A stretch of DNA of 64,000 bases. It comes from Yoonia maritima. GTDB lineage: Bacteria; Pseudomonadota; Alphaproteobacteria; Rhodobacterales; Rhodobacteraceae. Made by a program: the position numbers and the translations under genes. The stretch spans positions 124,001-188,000 of the forward strand of contig NZ_PVTP01000006.1 in assembly GCF_003003285.1 (NCBI RefSeq). The letters are read 5' to 3'. Position 1 is the first letter of the stretch. Each line of letters opens with the position of its first letter. The notes under the pieces are model-generated. The model did no database searches. It saw only the letters and a program-made list of their open reading frames with translations, and was not told the origin of the DNA. Positions 18,801-26,688 of this stretch are shown piece by piece.

Positions 18801-19577
18801 AGCGCTGCTCGTGCCGTACAAGAGCTTGATGAAGCAGCCGATGTGAACCCTGCTGCAGCACGTGCAAAAGCAGGTGAAAACCAAACACGGGTATTTGGTT
18901 CAAAGCCCGGTGCTTACGGCGCGGGGCTGCAGGCCCTGATCGACGAACGTATTTGGGCGGATAAGTCAGACTTTGCCGATGCCTATCTTGAATGGGGCAG
19001 CTACGCCTATGGTGCTGGGGCCGAAGGCCGCAAAGACCGCAAGGCATTTGAAACGCGCCTATCGCAAACCGACGCCATCGTTCAAAACCAAGACAACCGT
19101 GAACACGATATTTTGGACAGCGATGACTATTACCAATTCGAAGGTGGTGCTGCCGCAGCTGTCAGCACACTACAAGGCCAAGACCGGCCCATCTATCACA
19201 ACGATCATTCACGCCCTGAACGACCCGTCATTCGAACGCTTGATGACGAAATTGGGCGGGTAGTGCGTAGCAGGGTAGTAAACCCGAAATGGGTCGATGG
19301 GGTCAAACGTCACGGATACAAAGGCGCGTTTGAGATCGCAGCGACAGTTGATTATCTATTCGCCTTCGCGGCCACAACCGGGGCGGTACAGAACCATCAT
19401 TTTGATCTGGTCGAGGAAGCGTTCATCAAGGACGATGACACCCGAGACTTCATCGCGGACGCGAATGCCCCAGCCCTGCGCGAGATCGCCCAACGACTGC
19501 AAGAAGCGATCGATCGCAATCTTTGGCAACCCAAGTCCAACTCTGCCCGTGCACGTATTGCTGAATTGATCACATAG
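15876..19577 (+). CDS. cobN: Aerobic cobaltochelatase subunit CobN
   Basis: The 1233-residue large subunit of the ATP-dependent cobaltochelatase, which inserts cobalt into hydrogenobyrinic acid a,c-diamide. It works with CobS and CobT, which are not in this window. The N terminus MHLLAATPGAISDGSEPVDLGQ is characteristic; the body shows HMGKHGNLEWLPGKA and GEGTQAKRR motifs of CobN/ChlH proteins and the C-terminal region DDYYQFEGG. Length is close to known CobN (about 1275). Its presence identifies the late-cobalt-insertion (aerobic) B12 pathway. No strong ribosome-binding site is visible before the ATG. Confidence 0.96.
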   Translation: MHLLAATPGAISDGSEPVDLGQTPADVVIISAADTELAALSDARSQMDNPPGLRLANMMHLQHPMSVDLHLDDCATKSRLVIARILGGAGYWKYGLTQYAARLHEAGIPFVALPGDDKPDQELRELSTVSGEDYDALWSYFVEGGPQNSTNLLGYARAMLDGSDKPAAASPLLRAGVYWPGSGIADLDAAKAAWTDDAPIVPIIFYRALVQGGGLNPINRLVRSLSRAGLNPLPVFVASLKDPVSRATLDTLFTAAPPEVILNCTAFAVGSPHDGDDSPTNPLLANNAPIFQVILSGASEATWREGLHGLTARDIAMNVALPEVDGRILSRAVSFKGEAFFDEATECPIATYQALGDRIDFTSQLARNWAHLRRTQASDKKVALILANYPNKDGRLANGVGLDTPAATVHVLNLLKSTGHTVTPPTDSATLMQTVMDGPTNWLTDRADKEGGEFLPLDIYQQYFDALPWEVKEQITARWGQPEDDPFLTLSELLPPEANKGFALSIHSYGNAVVGLQPARGYNIDPTDTYHSPDLVPPHNYLAFYFWLRHHWGADTIVHMGKHGNLEWLPGKAVALSETCWPEAVFGPTPHVYPFIVNDPGEGTQAKRRTSAVIIDHLTPPLTRAESYGPMRDLEALVDEYYEAAGVDPRRIDHLRKEILSLSEVTGLSKDAGFTGDNDSDLGKLDAYLCELKEAQIRDGLHIFGQSPQGQQERDLAIALARVPRGDGKGRNASLLRALAEDLNLSIDPLDCDMAAPPPEKPAALEDNTTWRTNGDTVERLEALCQRGLRDGGWGDAGFTPRAAQAVLDEILETILPTIQACGPDEGTGLLSALSGHFVNPGPSGAPTRGRLDVLPTGRNFYSVDSRAVPTPTAWALGWKSASLLIEKHLQDHGDWPRSMLVTAWGTANMRTGGDDIAQALALMGVKPKWDSANRRVTGFEILPQSILGRPRVDVTLRISGFFRDAFPQLIALVDSAARAVQELDEAADVNPAAARAKAGENQTRVFGSKPGAYGAGLQALIDERIWADKSDFADAYLEWGSYAYGAGAEGRKDRKAFETRLSQTDAIVQNQDNREHDILDSDDYYQFEGGAAAAVSTLQGQDRPIYHNDHSRPERPVIRTLDDEIGRVVRSRVVNPKWVDGVKRHGYKGAFEIAATVDYLFAFAATTGAVQNHHFDLVEEAFIKDDDTRDFIADANAPALREIAQRLQEAIDRNLWQPKSNSARARIAELIT

Positions 19578-19614
19578 CCCAAGCCAGATACGATCTTTTA
19601 AAAAGGAGCCTGCC

Positions 19615-20223
19615 ATGACCGAAGATACTGACCGACACGCAATGAAGATGGCCAAGAAAAAGGCTGCCCGTGATAAGATCATGGCGACAAAGACCGACCA
19701 AAAGGGGCTGGTCATTGTCCATACGGGCAAAGGAAAGGGTAAGTCTTCGGCCGCGTTCGGGATGATCTTTCGCTGTATCGCGCATGATATGAAATGTGCC
19801 GTTGTTCAGTTCATCAAAGGCGGCATGTCCACGGGTGAACGTGATCTGATCCTTGCTAAATTCACTGACACTTGCGCATTCCACACTATGGGCGAAGGGT
19901 TTACTTGGGAAACCCAAGATAAATCGCGCGACACAGAAATGGCGCAAGCAGCTTGGGCCAAGGCCAAAGAACTGATCCTTGATGAAACCAATCACATGGT
20001 CCTGCTTGACGAAATCAACATCGCAATTCGCTATGACTATGTGAGCATATCAGAGGTCGTATCCTTCTTGCGTGACCATAAGCCACCGATGACCCATGTC
20101 GTTTTGACGGGGCGCAACGCGCACGAAGATCTGATCGAACTTGCAGACCTTGTCACTGAAATGGAACTGGTCAAACATCCCTTCCGTTCGGGGATCAAAG
20201 CGCAAATCGGAGTCGAATTTTAG
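19615..20223 (+). CDS. cobO: Cob(I)yrinic acid a,c-diamide adenosyltransferase
   Basis: A 202-residue CobA/CobO-type ATP:corrinoid adenosyltransferase that adds the 5'-deoxyadenosyl group to reduced corrinoid. The P-loop is the family's unusual GKGKGKSS (residues 38-45); HTMGEGFTWETQD and LLDEINIA (Walker B-like) follow as expected. Length is normal. AAGGAG precedes the ATG, 37 bases after cobN, so it is probably in the same transcript. Confidence 0.95.
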   Translation: MTEDTDRHAMKMAKKKAARDKIMATKTDQKGLVIVHTGKGKGKSSAAFGMIFRCIAHDMKCAVVQFIKGGMSTGERDLILAKFTDTCAFHTMGEGFTWETQDKSRDTEMAQAAWAKAKELILDETNHMVLLDEINIAIRYDYVSISEVVSFLRDHKPPMTHVVLTGRNAHEDLIELADLVTEMELVKHPFRSGIKAQIGVEF

Positions 20224-20297
20224 AATAAATTCGCATTTCCTTACGTATTGTCGCCAAAATTCGCGGATCACACGCTATCGTGCCTTGCACTATACGG

Positions 20298-20318
20298 TTC
20301 AGTTTCTATGTAACTGAA
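20298..20318 (+). promoter_or_regulatory. Inverted repeat abutting the start codon
   Basis: TTCAGTT and AACTGAA are separated by seven bases, and the second arm ends two bases before the ATG of the YrbL-like gene. No ribosome-binding site is visible there. It could be an operator or a hairpin hiding the start. A weak promoter-like pair (TTGCAC at 20285, TATGTA at 20307) would start transcription close to the ATG. Confidence 0.4.
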
Positions 20319-20320
20319 TT

Positions 20321-20989
20321 ATGACAAACGTGTTGAACCTTCTTCCATCCGGTCTCGTCGCTAGCGGCGTGCAGCGCGCTGTCTATCTGCATCCAACGGA
20401 TCACACCAAGCTGATCAAGGTTCTTAAGCCCAGCACTATAATGCCACGACGCAATAATTTTAACGGTGTCGTGGATCGTTGGTTTCCAAGCACGCGACTG
20501 CGTCAAATCCGCAAAGAATACACTGAATACCTGCGGATTATGTTAAACCATCCTGAACCAACCTTTCGCGCACCAATGTCGCATATGTTTGGGTTCGTGA
20601 GCACAAATGTCGGCCTTGGCTGTCTGACCGAAAGCGTGATGATGCCAGACGGCACATTGGGCGAAACGCTTGGATCAAAGGCAAAGGAAGGCACCCTGAC
20701 GGATCATCATATTGACCTATTGAACGACACAATATCCCGGCTGTTTTCGAATGACATTCGCGCAAGCGACATGAACCCGAACAATTTCGTCTTTGGCCAC
20801 CGCGACAACGGGAGCGGCCCAGGCCCAGAAGAATGTGTTCTTGTTGACGGTTTCGGCGACATTCACGCCATTCCAGTCCGGTCGATGGCCAAATGGTCGA
20901 ACCGACTTGGCCTGATTGACAGCTGTGAACGGCTGGGTCGAAATACCAAACTGACGTGGCATAAAGACACGCAACAGTTCTCGCGCTGA
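20321..20989 (+). CDS. YrbL-like (PhoP regulatory network) kinase-fold protein
   Basis: A 222-residue protein with the hallmarks of the YrbL family, which shares the protein-kinase fold: SGVQRAVYLHPTDHTKLIKVLKP resembles the N-terminal nucleotide-binding strands with the Lys of strand 3, DMNPNNFVF is placed like the catalytic-loop HxDxxxxN (here DMNPNN), and LVDGFGD resembles the DFG metal motif. In enterobacteria YrbL is under PhoP control; its biochemical function is not established. It stands alone between cobO and the Lin0512 pair. Whether it phosphorylates anything is unknown. Confidence 0.75.
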   Translation: MTNVLNLLPSGLVASGVQRAVYLHPTDHTKLIKVLKPSTIMPRRNNFNGVVDRWFPSTRLRQIRKEYTEYLRIMLNHPEPTFRAPMSHMFGFVSTNVGLGCLTESVMMPDGTLGETLGSKAKEGTLTDHHIDLLNDTISRLFSNDIRASDMNPNNFVFGHRDNGSGPGPEECVLVDGFGDIHAIPVRSMAKWSNRLGLIDSCERLGRNTKLTWHKDTQQFSR

Positions 20990-21039
20990 CCGTTTAGTTG
21001 GGGTAAGTTGTTGCAACCGCTTCATCAAGGGTCTGTCGC

Positions 21040-21384
21040 ATGTCCAAACACCGCGTCCTTACTGAATTCGGCATGGGCACCAGCCTGCGCCGCCAAGACT
21101 ATACACAAGCCGCACGTCGCGGGTTACAGGACGCGCTTTGGCATAACTCTATCAACATGGCAGAGCTGTTTGGTTTCCCCAAAGAAGTAATGCTGATCGA
21201 CGTACAGATCGCAGTACAACAGCCAGCCCAGGTGGACGTTGACGCATTGCTGGATATCTTTCCTTACGGCCAACCCACAATCAACGTCACACATGGTGGG
21301 CTGGATGTCCCTCGCCCTGACGGCAATCCGACGGTCATCGCAAACGTCGCGATCAACGTCAGTTTCGACATGGAGCCAGCATGA
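21040..21384 (+). CDS. Lin0512-family protein, copy 1
   Basis: A 114-residue protein of the Lin0512 conserved family (function unknown). The family signature near the N terminus is recognisable but altered: FGMGTSLRRQDYTQAA, where the second copy has MGMGNDLHGMDYQKAA. The central and C-terminal segments are an alternating beta pattern (MLIDVQIAV, TINVTHGGLDVP). Its stop overlaps the start of copy 2 (ATGA). The two probably form a heteromer; the first copy has lost His of the DLHG motif, so the active or binding site may lie in copy 2. Confidence 0.8.
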   Translation: MSKHRVLTEFGMGTSLRRQDYTQAARRGLQDALWHNSINMAELFGFPKEVMLIDVQIAVQQPAQVDVDALLDIFPYGQPTINVTHGGLDVPRPDGNPTVIANVAINVSFDMEPA

Positions 21385-21743
21385 CCGATCAGCGCATCAT
21401 TATTGAAATGGGCATGGGTAACGACCTGCACGGGATGGATTACCAAAAAGCCGCCGCGCGCGCGATCGAAGATGCGATCCGCCATTCGACGCTGCCAATT
21501 TTCCAAAGCATAGGATTAGACCACAGCGCAATGCGGGTACAGGTGACGGTGGGCGTGCAAGATCCAGATAAAATCGACCCAATGGCGCTTGCCCAAAAGC
21601 TACCGCGTGGACGCGCCACTGTGACCGCAGTCAAAGGGGGGATGAACGTGCCAAACCCAGAAACTGGCGACACCGCAATTGTGGCCACAGCCGCGATTGA
21701 GGCATTCTTGCCCTCCCAAGCCGGCAATTGGAAACACAGGTAG
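21381..21743 (+). CDS. Lin0512-family protein, copy 2
   Basis: A 120-residue paralogue of the preceding gene that keeps the family motif GMGNDLHGMDYQKAAARAIEDAI. C-terminal half: VQVTVGV, ATVTAVKGGMNVPN, DTAIVATAAIEAFL. It is followed at once by bluB (the stop TAG is directly joined to ATG), so it is translationally coupled to lower-ligand synthesis. A role in cobalamin or flavin metabolism is inference from position only. Confidence 0.82.
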   Translation: MTDQRIIIEMGMGNDLHGMDYQKAAARAIEDAIRHSTLPIFQSIGLDHSAMRVQVTVGVQDPDKIDPMALAQKLPRGRATVTAVKGGMNVPNPETGDTAIVATAAIEAFLPSQAGNWKHR

Positions 21744-22367
21744 ATGGAACTGACCCAAGCCCACAGAGACGCGCTCCATGACGTGCTACGTTGGCGGCGT
21801 GATGTTCGGCATTTTTTACCAGATGCGGTACCTGACGATACCCTTGCGCGATTGCGTTCAGCCATGGATATGGCCCCATCCGTGGGAAATGCGCGGCCTT
21901 GGCGCGTTTTACACGTGACCACAGCCGCGCTACGTAGCAAGATTATCCAAAACTTCGAAGCGTCCAACGAAGCCGCCGGTGAAATATACGATGATGAAAC
22001 ACGTGAAACATATGCAAGTCTGAAGCTCGCAGGGTTGCGCGAAGCCCCTGTTCACCTTGCCGTTTTCACAGAAAACCACCCCGCCGAAGGACGCGGTCTT
22101 GGGCGACAAACGATGCCCGAAATGCTGTGCTATTCGAGTGTCACAGCAATCTATACACTGTGGTTGGCGGCGCGTGCCGAAAACTTGGGGCTTGGGTGGG
22201 TCTCTATCCTTGACCCTGTGTCTGTTGCGCAAACCTTAGGTGTCCCGGATCATTGGCAGCTGACTGGATATCTGTGCTTAGGTAAAGCCGCATTCGACAA
22301 TGACACCCCCCTACTTCACGAAAAGAAATGGCAAGAAAACACCGCCACACGGTGGGAACAGGTTTAG
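21744..22367 (+). CDS. bluB: 5,6-Dimethylbenzimidazole synthase
   Basis: A 207-residue nitroreductase-fold enzyme that breaks down reduced FMN with oxygen to give 5,6-dimethylbenzimidazole, the lower ligand of B12. Seen: RRDVRHFLPDAVPD, MAPSVGNARPWR (FMN contacts, characteristic of BluB) and GLGWVSILDP near the C terminus. No signal peptide. It is the last gene of the coupled Lin0512-Lin0512-bluB run. Oxygen-dependent DMB synthesis fits the aerobic CobN pathway. Confidence 0.95.
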   Translation: MELTQAHRDALHDVLRWRRDVRHFLPDAVPDDTLARLRSAMDMAPSVGNARPWRVLHVTTAALRSKIIQNFEASNEAAGEIYDDETRETYASLKLAGLREAPVHLAVFTENHPAEGRGLGRQTMPEMLCYSSVTAIYTLWLAARAENLGLGWVSILDPVSVAQTLGVPDHWQLTGYLCLGKAAFDNDTPLLHEKKWQENTATRWEQV

Positions 22368-22443
22368 CGCGGACCGAACCCTAGCCAAGCATGGGACGCT
22401 TCACTAAAACCATGCTAACGAACACAGCGAAAGTGAGAGACAC

Positions 22444-22839
22444 ATGTCAACACGTGGCGCAGGCGGCACAGACGGCGGAACAGGCAGTTTCCTGATCGGC
22501 GTGATCATGATGATCGGCGGCGGGTATCTTTTGCTGGACGGTATCGTGGTCCGGCCCAACTTTGGATTTGGATCACGGGTGTTTGGTATCGGCGGCGTGC
22601 CGATCACATCAGGTATGGTGCTTATCCCTTTTATGTTTGGGATCGGTATGGTGTTCTACAATTCGAAAAACTGGATCGGCTGGCTGCTCGCAGGCGGCTC
22701 AATGGTCGCGCTTATCTTTGGGGTCATCGCCAATATGACACTCCAACTCGAACGCATGAGCGCCTTTGACCTCATCGTTATTTTGGTGCTGCTGGTCGGC
22801 GGGATCGGATTGTTTTTACGGTCCCTACGGGCCGGGTAA
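22444..22839 (+). CDS. Small polytopic membrane protein, unknown function
   Basis: A 131-residue hydrophobic protein with a Gly-rich N terminus (GAGGTDGGTGS) and about four membrane segments (residues about 15-36, 55-72, 77-98, 107-127). GAGAGACAC precedes the ATG. Not recognised as a named family, and convergent to the gamma-glutamyltransferase gene with only 12 bases between. Confidence 0.7.
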   Translation: MSTRGAGGTDGGTGSFLIGVIMMIGGGYLLLDGIVVRPNFGFGSRVFGIGGVPITSGMVLIPFMFGIGMVFYNSKNWIGWLLAGGSMVALIFGVIANMTLQLERMSAFDLIVILVLLVGGIGLFLRSLRAG

Positions 22840-22851
22840 ACCCCGCCAACA

Positions 22852-24426
22852 TCAGTATCCCAACGCGCAGCCGTCTTTGCGCGGGTCGCTTCCGCCCTCA
22901 AGAACACCGCCTTCATGCAGCATGATGGCCTGTGAACCACCAATCGCAGTGTCTGGTGTTTGCACGTTATGCCCCTTGTCGCGCAGTGTCGCTCTCACCG
23001 CATCTGAATAACCGTTCTCCACATTCAACACATCCCCATCAGCAAAGCAGCGTGGCGCGTCCATTGCTTCTTGGGGAGACAGCCCAAAGTCTGTCACGTT
23101 GCTGACGAACCTCGCGTGTCCGGTTGATTGATAGGCACCGCCCATGACCCCGAAGGGCATGAACGGCTTTCCGTCTTTTTTCAGCAGCCCCGGAATGATC
23201 GTGTGCATTGGGCGCTTGCCGCCGCCGGCCTCGTTTGGATGACCTTTTTCGAGCGTGAACCCAGCCCCACGGTTCTGGAACAGCACACCGTATTTGTCCG
23301 ATGCAATTCCAGACCCGAAAGAATGGAACACCGAATAGATCAGCGACACGCACATGCGGTCCTTATCGACAACCGTGATATAGATCGTGTCTTTATGTAC
23401 AGATTCCGCCAGAGGTGCGGCGGCGGGCATCGCTTTGGCGGGGTCGATCAACGCAGCCAATTTGGCGGCTGTTTCGGGCGCCATCATATGATCCACCCGC
23501 GTGGTGTGATCCGGGTCCGCGATGAAACGATTCCGGGCGTCATAAGCCAGTTTCGTCGCTTCGGCCTCGATATGCGCGCGTTCTGCGCCCCACGGGTCCA
23601 TTCCGGCAATGTCAAAATGCTTTAGGATATTCAGCAGTAAGATCGCCGTTGCGCCCTGCCCGTTCGGGGGATGCTCGCATAGCTCAAGCCCGCCATAACC
23701 GCCCGAGATCGGGTCGGTGTATTCACAGGCCGTCGCGGCGAAATCATCCAAGGTGTGTGTGCCGCCCAATGCGTTCAGGCTGGCGACCATGTCCTCTGCG
23801 ACTTCGCCTTCGTAGAACCCGGCGCGACCCTCCAACGCGATTTCGCGCAGCACTTTGGCCTGCCCCGGCGCACGGAACATCTGACCCGTGGTCGGCACCT
23901 TACCATCGAGCAAGAACAGATCGCGCGCATGTCCCGATAGATTTTTTTCACCCAACGCCCAGTCAAATGCCACGCGTGGCGCAACGGGCACGCCAGCTTC
24001 GGCGTAGTGAATGGCAGGGGCCAACGCAGCCTTAAGGCCCAGCTTACCCCAGTCTTTGGACAACCGACAAAAAGCATCAATTGCACCAGGAATTGTCACA
24101 GCATCAACGTTATAGGGCGCAACAACTGGCCCTTTGGTGCGCAAAGCGTCGGCATCAATCGCACCGGGCGCACGGCCAGAGCCGTTCAACGCAACAACAC
24201 GGTCTTCGCCCGGCGGTGTTAGCAATACAAAGCAGTCACCACCAATACCTGTCATCTGCGGTTCACAAATACCAAGCAGCACAGCGCCCGCAATCGCCGC
24301 ATCCACCGCGTTGCCACCCGCCTCTAGCATCTGAACGGCGACCTTTGCAGCTAAAGGGTGCGATGTCGCGGCCATCCCGTTAGTTGCATAAACAGCCGAA
24401 CGGCCCGGTTTGTGAAAGTCGCGCAT
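22852..24426 (-). CDS. Gamma-glutamyltransferase family enzyme (Ntn hydrolase)
   Basis: A 524-residue enzyme of the gamma-glutamyltranspeptidase family. GGNAVDAAIAGAVLLGICEPQMTGIGGDCF is the N-terminal landmark; the autoprocessing Thr is the one in KDTIYITVVDKD, aligned with TTHYSVVDKDG of classical enzymes; GGKRPMHTIIPGL and FGVMGGAYQ follow. There is no signal peptide, unlike periplasmic Ggt, so it should act in the cytoplasm. Some cytoplasmic relatives are oxamate or other amidohydrolases, so the substrate need not be glutathione. It has no operon partner. Confidence 0.85.
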   Translation of the reverse strand: MRDFHKPGRSAVYATNGMAATSHPLAAKVAVQMLEAGGNAVDAAIAGAVLLGICEPQMTGIGGDCFVLLTPPGEDRVVALNGSGRAPGAIDADALRTKGPVVAPYNVDAVTIPGAIDAFCRLSKDWGKLGLKAALAPAIHYAEAGVPVAPRVAFDWALGEKNLSGHARDLFLLDGKVPTTGQMFRAPGQAKVLREIALEGRAGFYEGEVAEDMVASLNALGGTHTLDDFAATACEYTDPISGGYGGLELCEHPPNGQGATAILLLNILKHFDIAGMDPWGAERAHIEAEATKLAYDARNRFIADPDHTTRVDHMMAPETAAKLAALIDPAKAMPAAAPLAESVHKDTIYITVVDKDRMCVSLIYSVFHSFGSGIASDKYGVLFQNRGAGFTLEKGHPNEAGGGKRPMHTIIPGLLKKDGKPFMPFGVMGGAYQSTGHARFVSNVTDFGLSPQEAMDAPRCFADGDVLNVENGYSDAVRATLRDKGHNVQTPDTAIGGSQAIMLHEGGVLEGGSDPRKDGCALGY

Positions 24427-24546
24427 GGTGCCCTCTGGATTATTGCTAAACTACGGTACGGAATTGTGGAACAAGTGCAACGGGGCTTGTTGGTTTTCTT
24501 ACACGTCGTTAGACCTTTATAAGTTAAGCTCACGGGAACACATAAA

Positions 24547-24999
24547 ATGCGCGCAGACTACGCCACACTTGCAAAAACAATTGCTTCGCTAACCGAAGGC
24601 GAGACGGACACCGTGGCATTGATGGCGACTATGACATGCGAAATACATCACAGCGATGATCGGTTTGACTGGACTGGGTTTTATCGGGTTACCGCGCCGG
24701 AACTATTAAAAATCGGCCCTTACCAAGGCGGGCACGGCTGCCTCACAATCCCATTTTCGCGCGGCGTTTGTGGTGCCGCAGCACGCACAGGGCAAGTACA
24801 GCTCGTCCCAGACGTCGAGGCGTTTGAAGGCCATATTGCCTGCGCAAGCAGTACGCGTTCTGAACTGGTTTTACCTGTTTTTGATCGCGATGGCACAGTA
24901 ATCGCTGTGTTCGATATCGACAGTAACCAACCTGACGCATTTGATCAAAACGACGCAAATATGCTGACGGAAATACTGGCCCAAGCCTTCGCAACTTAA
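24547..24999 (+). CDS. Free methionine-(R)-sulfoxide reductase (GAF domain)
   Basis: A 150-residue single-GAF-domain protein of the fRMsr family, which reduces free methionine-R-sulfoxide. The three reactive cysteines are present at Cys65, Cys75 and Cys99, with the same 10- and 24-residue spacing as Cys84/94/118 of the E. coli enzyme; contexts are GCLTIPF, RGVCGAA and GHIACASS. Cytoplasmic. It lies just before a methionine/one-carbon cluster, which suits its function. Confidence 0.9.
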   Translation: MRADYATLAKTIASLTEGETDTVALMATMTCEIHHSDDRFDWTGFYRVTAPELLKIGPYQGGHGCLTIPFSRGVCGAAARTGQVQLVPDVEAFEGHIACASSTRSELVLPVFDRDGTVIAVFDIDSNQPDAFDQNDANMLTEILAQAFAT

Positions 25000-25096
25000 A
25001 ACCTATGGTTGATTAGGGGTTAAAATTAGCCAATATAGTATTGCGCTTAGCAACCTATGCGCTAATTTTTACAATTCACTTACGCATTAGGACGCC

Positions 25097-25663
25097 ATGG
25101 CACATTTAGAAAAACCAGGTCAAACTTTGGGCGCTGACATTCGCGCGTTGCGTAAGACACGCGGGATGACGCTAGTCGACCTTGCCGAAAGCCTGAACCG
25201 ATCTGTTGGCTGGCTGAGTCAAGTCGAGCGCGACATTTCAGTCCCGGCGATTTCAGATCTTGCCGAGATGGCAGCGGTTTTAGATGTCGCTGTTTCAAGC
25301 CTTCTGCAAACCAGCGTAGCCCCTGACGAAGACGGTCTTATCGTACGTGCCAACGCGCGCCGCCCGATAGGAAGCCGGACTCCCGGTTTGACCGAAGGAC
25401 TGCTGTCACCTGATCTGACCGACAGCTTTGAAGTTATCCATTCAAAATTCGAACCGGGGTCCGAAATTACAGCCCCCCTTGTGCGCAAGACACAAGAAAT
25501 CGGTTACATCGTCACTGGCACATTTGAAATTTGGATTAACGGCAAGCACTTTCATCTTAAAACGGGCGACAGCTTTCGATTGCGTGGTGAATCTTTTCGC
25601 TGGGCGAATACCGGAAGTAAGCCTTGCGAAATCATTTGGGTTATTTCTCCTCCCATTTACTAG
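25097..25663 (+). CDS. XRE-family regulator with C-terminal cupin domain
   Basis: A 188-residue transcription factor. Residues about 12-66 form an XRE helix-turn-helix (RKTRGMTLVDLAESLNRSVGWLSQVERD); the C-terminal half is a small cupin barrel (GSEITAPLVRKTQEIGYIVTGTFEIWINGKHFHLKTGDSF) that should bind a small ligand. AGGACGCC precedes the ATG. It is 12 bases before the homocysteine methyltransferase gene, so it probably controls this operon and perhaps the next gene, a dimethylglycine dehydrogenase-like enzyme. Confidence 0.88.
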   Translation: MAHLEKPGQTLGADIRALRKTRGMTLVDLAESLNRSVGWLSQVERDISVPAISDLAEMAAVLDVAVSSLLQTSVAPDEDGLIVRANARRPIGSRTPGLTEGLLSPDLTDSFEVIHSKFEPGSEITAPLVRKTQEIGYIVTGTFEIWINGKHFHLKTGDSFRLRGESFRWANTGSKPCEIIWVISPPIY

Positions 25664-25675
25664 GCGAACCGTAAA

Positions 25676-26560
25676 ATGACAGATATTACGCTACTTGATG
25701 GCGGTATGGGCCAGGAGCTCATCCGTCGTTCCGGCGATACGGCGACCCCGCTTTGGGCAACGCAGGTCATGATAGATCATCCTTGCATGGTGTCAGCGGT
25801 ACACCGGTCCTACCGAGACGCCGGCGCGACGGTCGCGATGACAAACACCTATGCGCTGCACCGAGACCGTTTACTTGGTACCGCTTATGAAGATCGCTTT
25901 GCAGCCCTTTACAGCACCGCACTTACCGAAGCTGAAGCCGCTTGCGCAGGCCATGGACGCATCGCAGGCGCAATAGGACCACTAAGGGCATCATATCGCC
26001 CCGACATTCATCCTGAACCTGCCGAAGCAGTCCCGCTATACGCAGAAGTCGCGCAACTCTTAGGTTCGCGCGTCGATCTTATCATTTGCGAAACAATTGC
26101 CTCGATTGATCACGCCCGCTCTGTTCTGGCGGGGGCTATGACTGCGGGGAAACCAGTTTGGCTTGCCATGACTGTCGACGATAACGACGGTACGCGACTT
26201 CGCTCGGGGGAACGTCTGTCCGATGTCATCCCCCACACCAAAGGAGCCGCAGCGCTGTTGGCAAATTGCGCTGCGCCAGAGGCAATCAGCACCGCAATCG
26301 ATATCCTCGCGGATGGTGATTTGCCTTTTGGTGGTTATGCGAACGGCTTCCAGCAAATCACGAGCGATTTCCTAAAGGACAAACCCACAGTCAGCAGCCT
26401 TTCGGCTAGACACGATTTAGGCCCCAAAGAATACGCTGATCACGCTATGGGCTGGCTTGAACAAGGGGCAACAATTGTTGGCGGCTGTTGCGAAGTTGGC
26501 CCAGCACACATAGCTGAACTTGCCGCTGCACTGCGCGCCGCAGGCCACGAAATCGTTTAA
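25676..26560 (+). CDS. Homocysteine S-methyltransferase / betaine-homocysteine methyltransferase-type enzyme
   Basis: A 294-residue zinc methyltransferase with the Pfam S-methyl_trans fold. LLDGGMGQELIRR opens the barrel; the three zinc cysteines are in LLANCAAPE and the pair of VGGCCEVGP. Methyl donor may be betaine or S-methylmethionine; the neighbouring dimethylglycine dehydrogenase-like gene favours glycine betaine, because demethylation of betaine yields dimethylglycine. It follows the XRE-cupin regulator closely. It is short compared with mammalian BHMT but typical of bacterial forms. Confidence 0.85.
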   Translation: MTDITLLDGGMGQELIRRSGDTATPLWATQVMIDHPCMVSAVHRSYRDAGATVAMTNTYALHRDRLLGTAYEDRFAALYSTALTEAEAACAGHGRIAGAIGPLRASYRPDIHPEPAEAVPLYAEVAQLLGSRVDLIICETIASIDHARSVLAGAMTAGKPVWLAMTVDDNDGTRLRSGERLSDVIPHTKGAAALLANCAAPEAISTAIDILADGDLPFGGYANGFQQITSDFLKDKPTVSSLSARHDLGPKEYADHAMGWLEQGATIVGGCCEVGPAHIAELAAALRAAGHEIV

Positions 26561-26640
26561 CACTTACAACTCAAACGTCGCGCTTTACGTATCCCGTTAT
26601 TCTTAAAGCATAATAAAAAATGGTGACGAACCGCCCAAGC

Positions 26641-26667
26641 CGTGAAAACATTGACTAAAATTTCACG
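26641..26667 (+). promoter_or_regulatory. Inverted repeat over a -35-like hexamer
   Basis: CGTGAAA and TTTCACG face each other across 13 bases that contain TTGACT (26651-26656), upstream of the dimethylglycine dehydrogenase-like gene. The spacing between arm centres is about two helical turns, so a dimeric repressor could cover the -35 box. No clear -10 box was found at the ideal distance. The XRE-cupin regulator is the obvious candidate, untested. Confidence 0.4.
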
Positions 26668-26688
26668 AACAAGAATCGGCACGTCATC

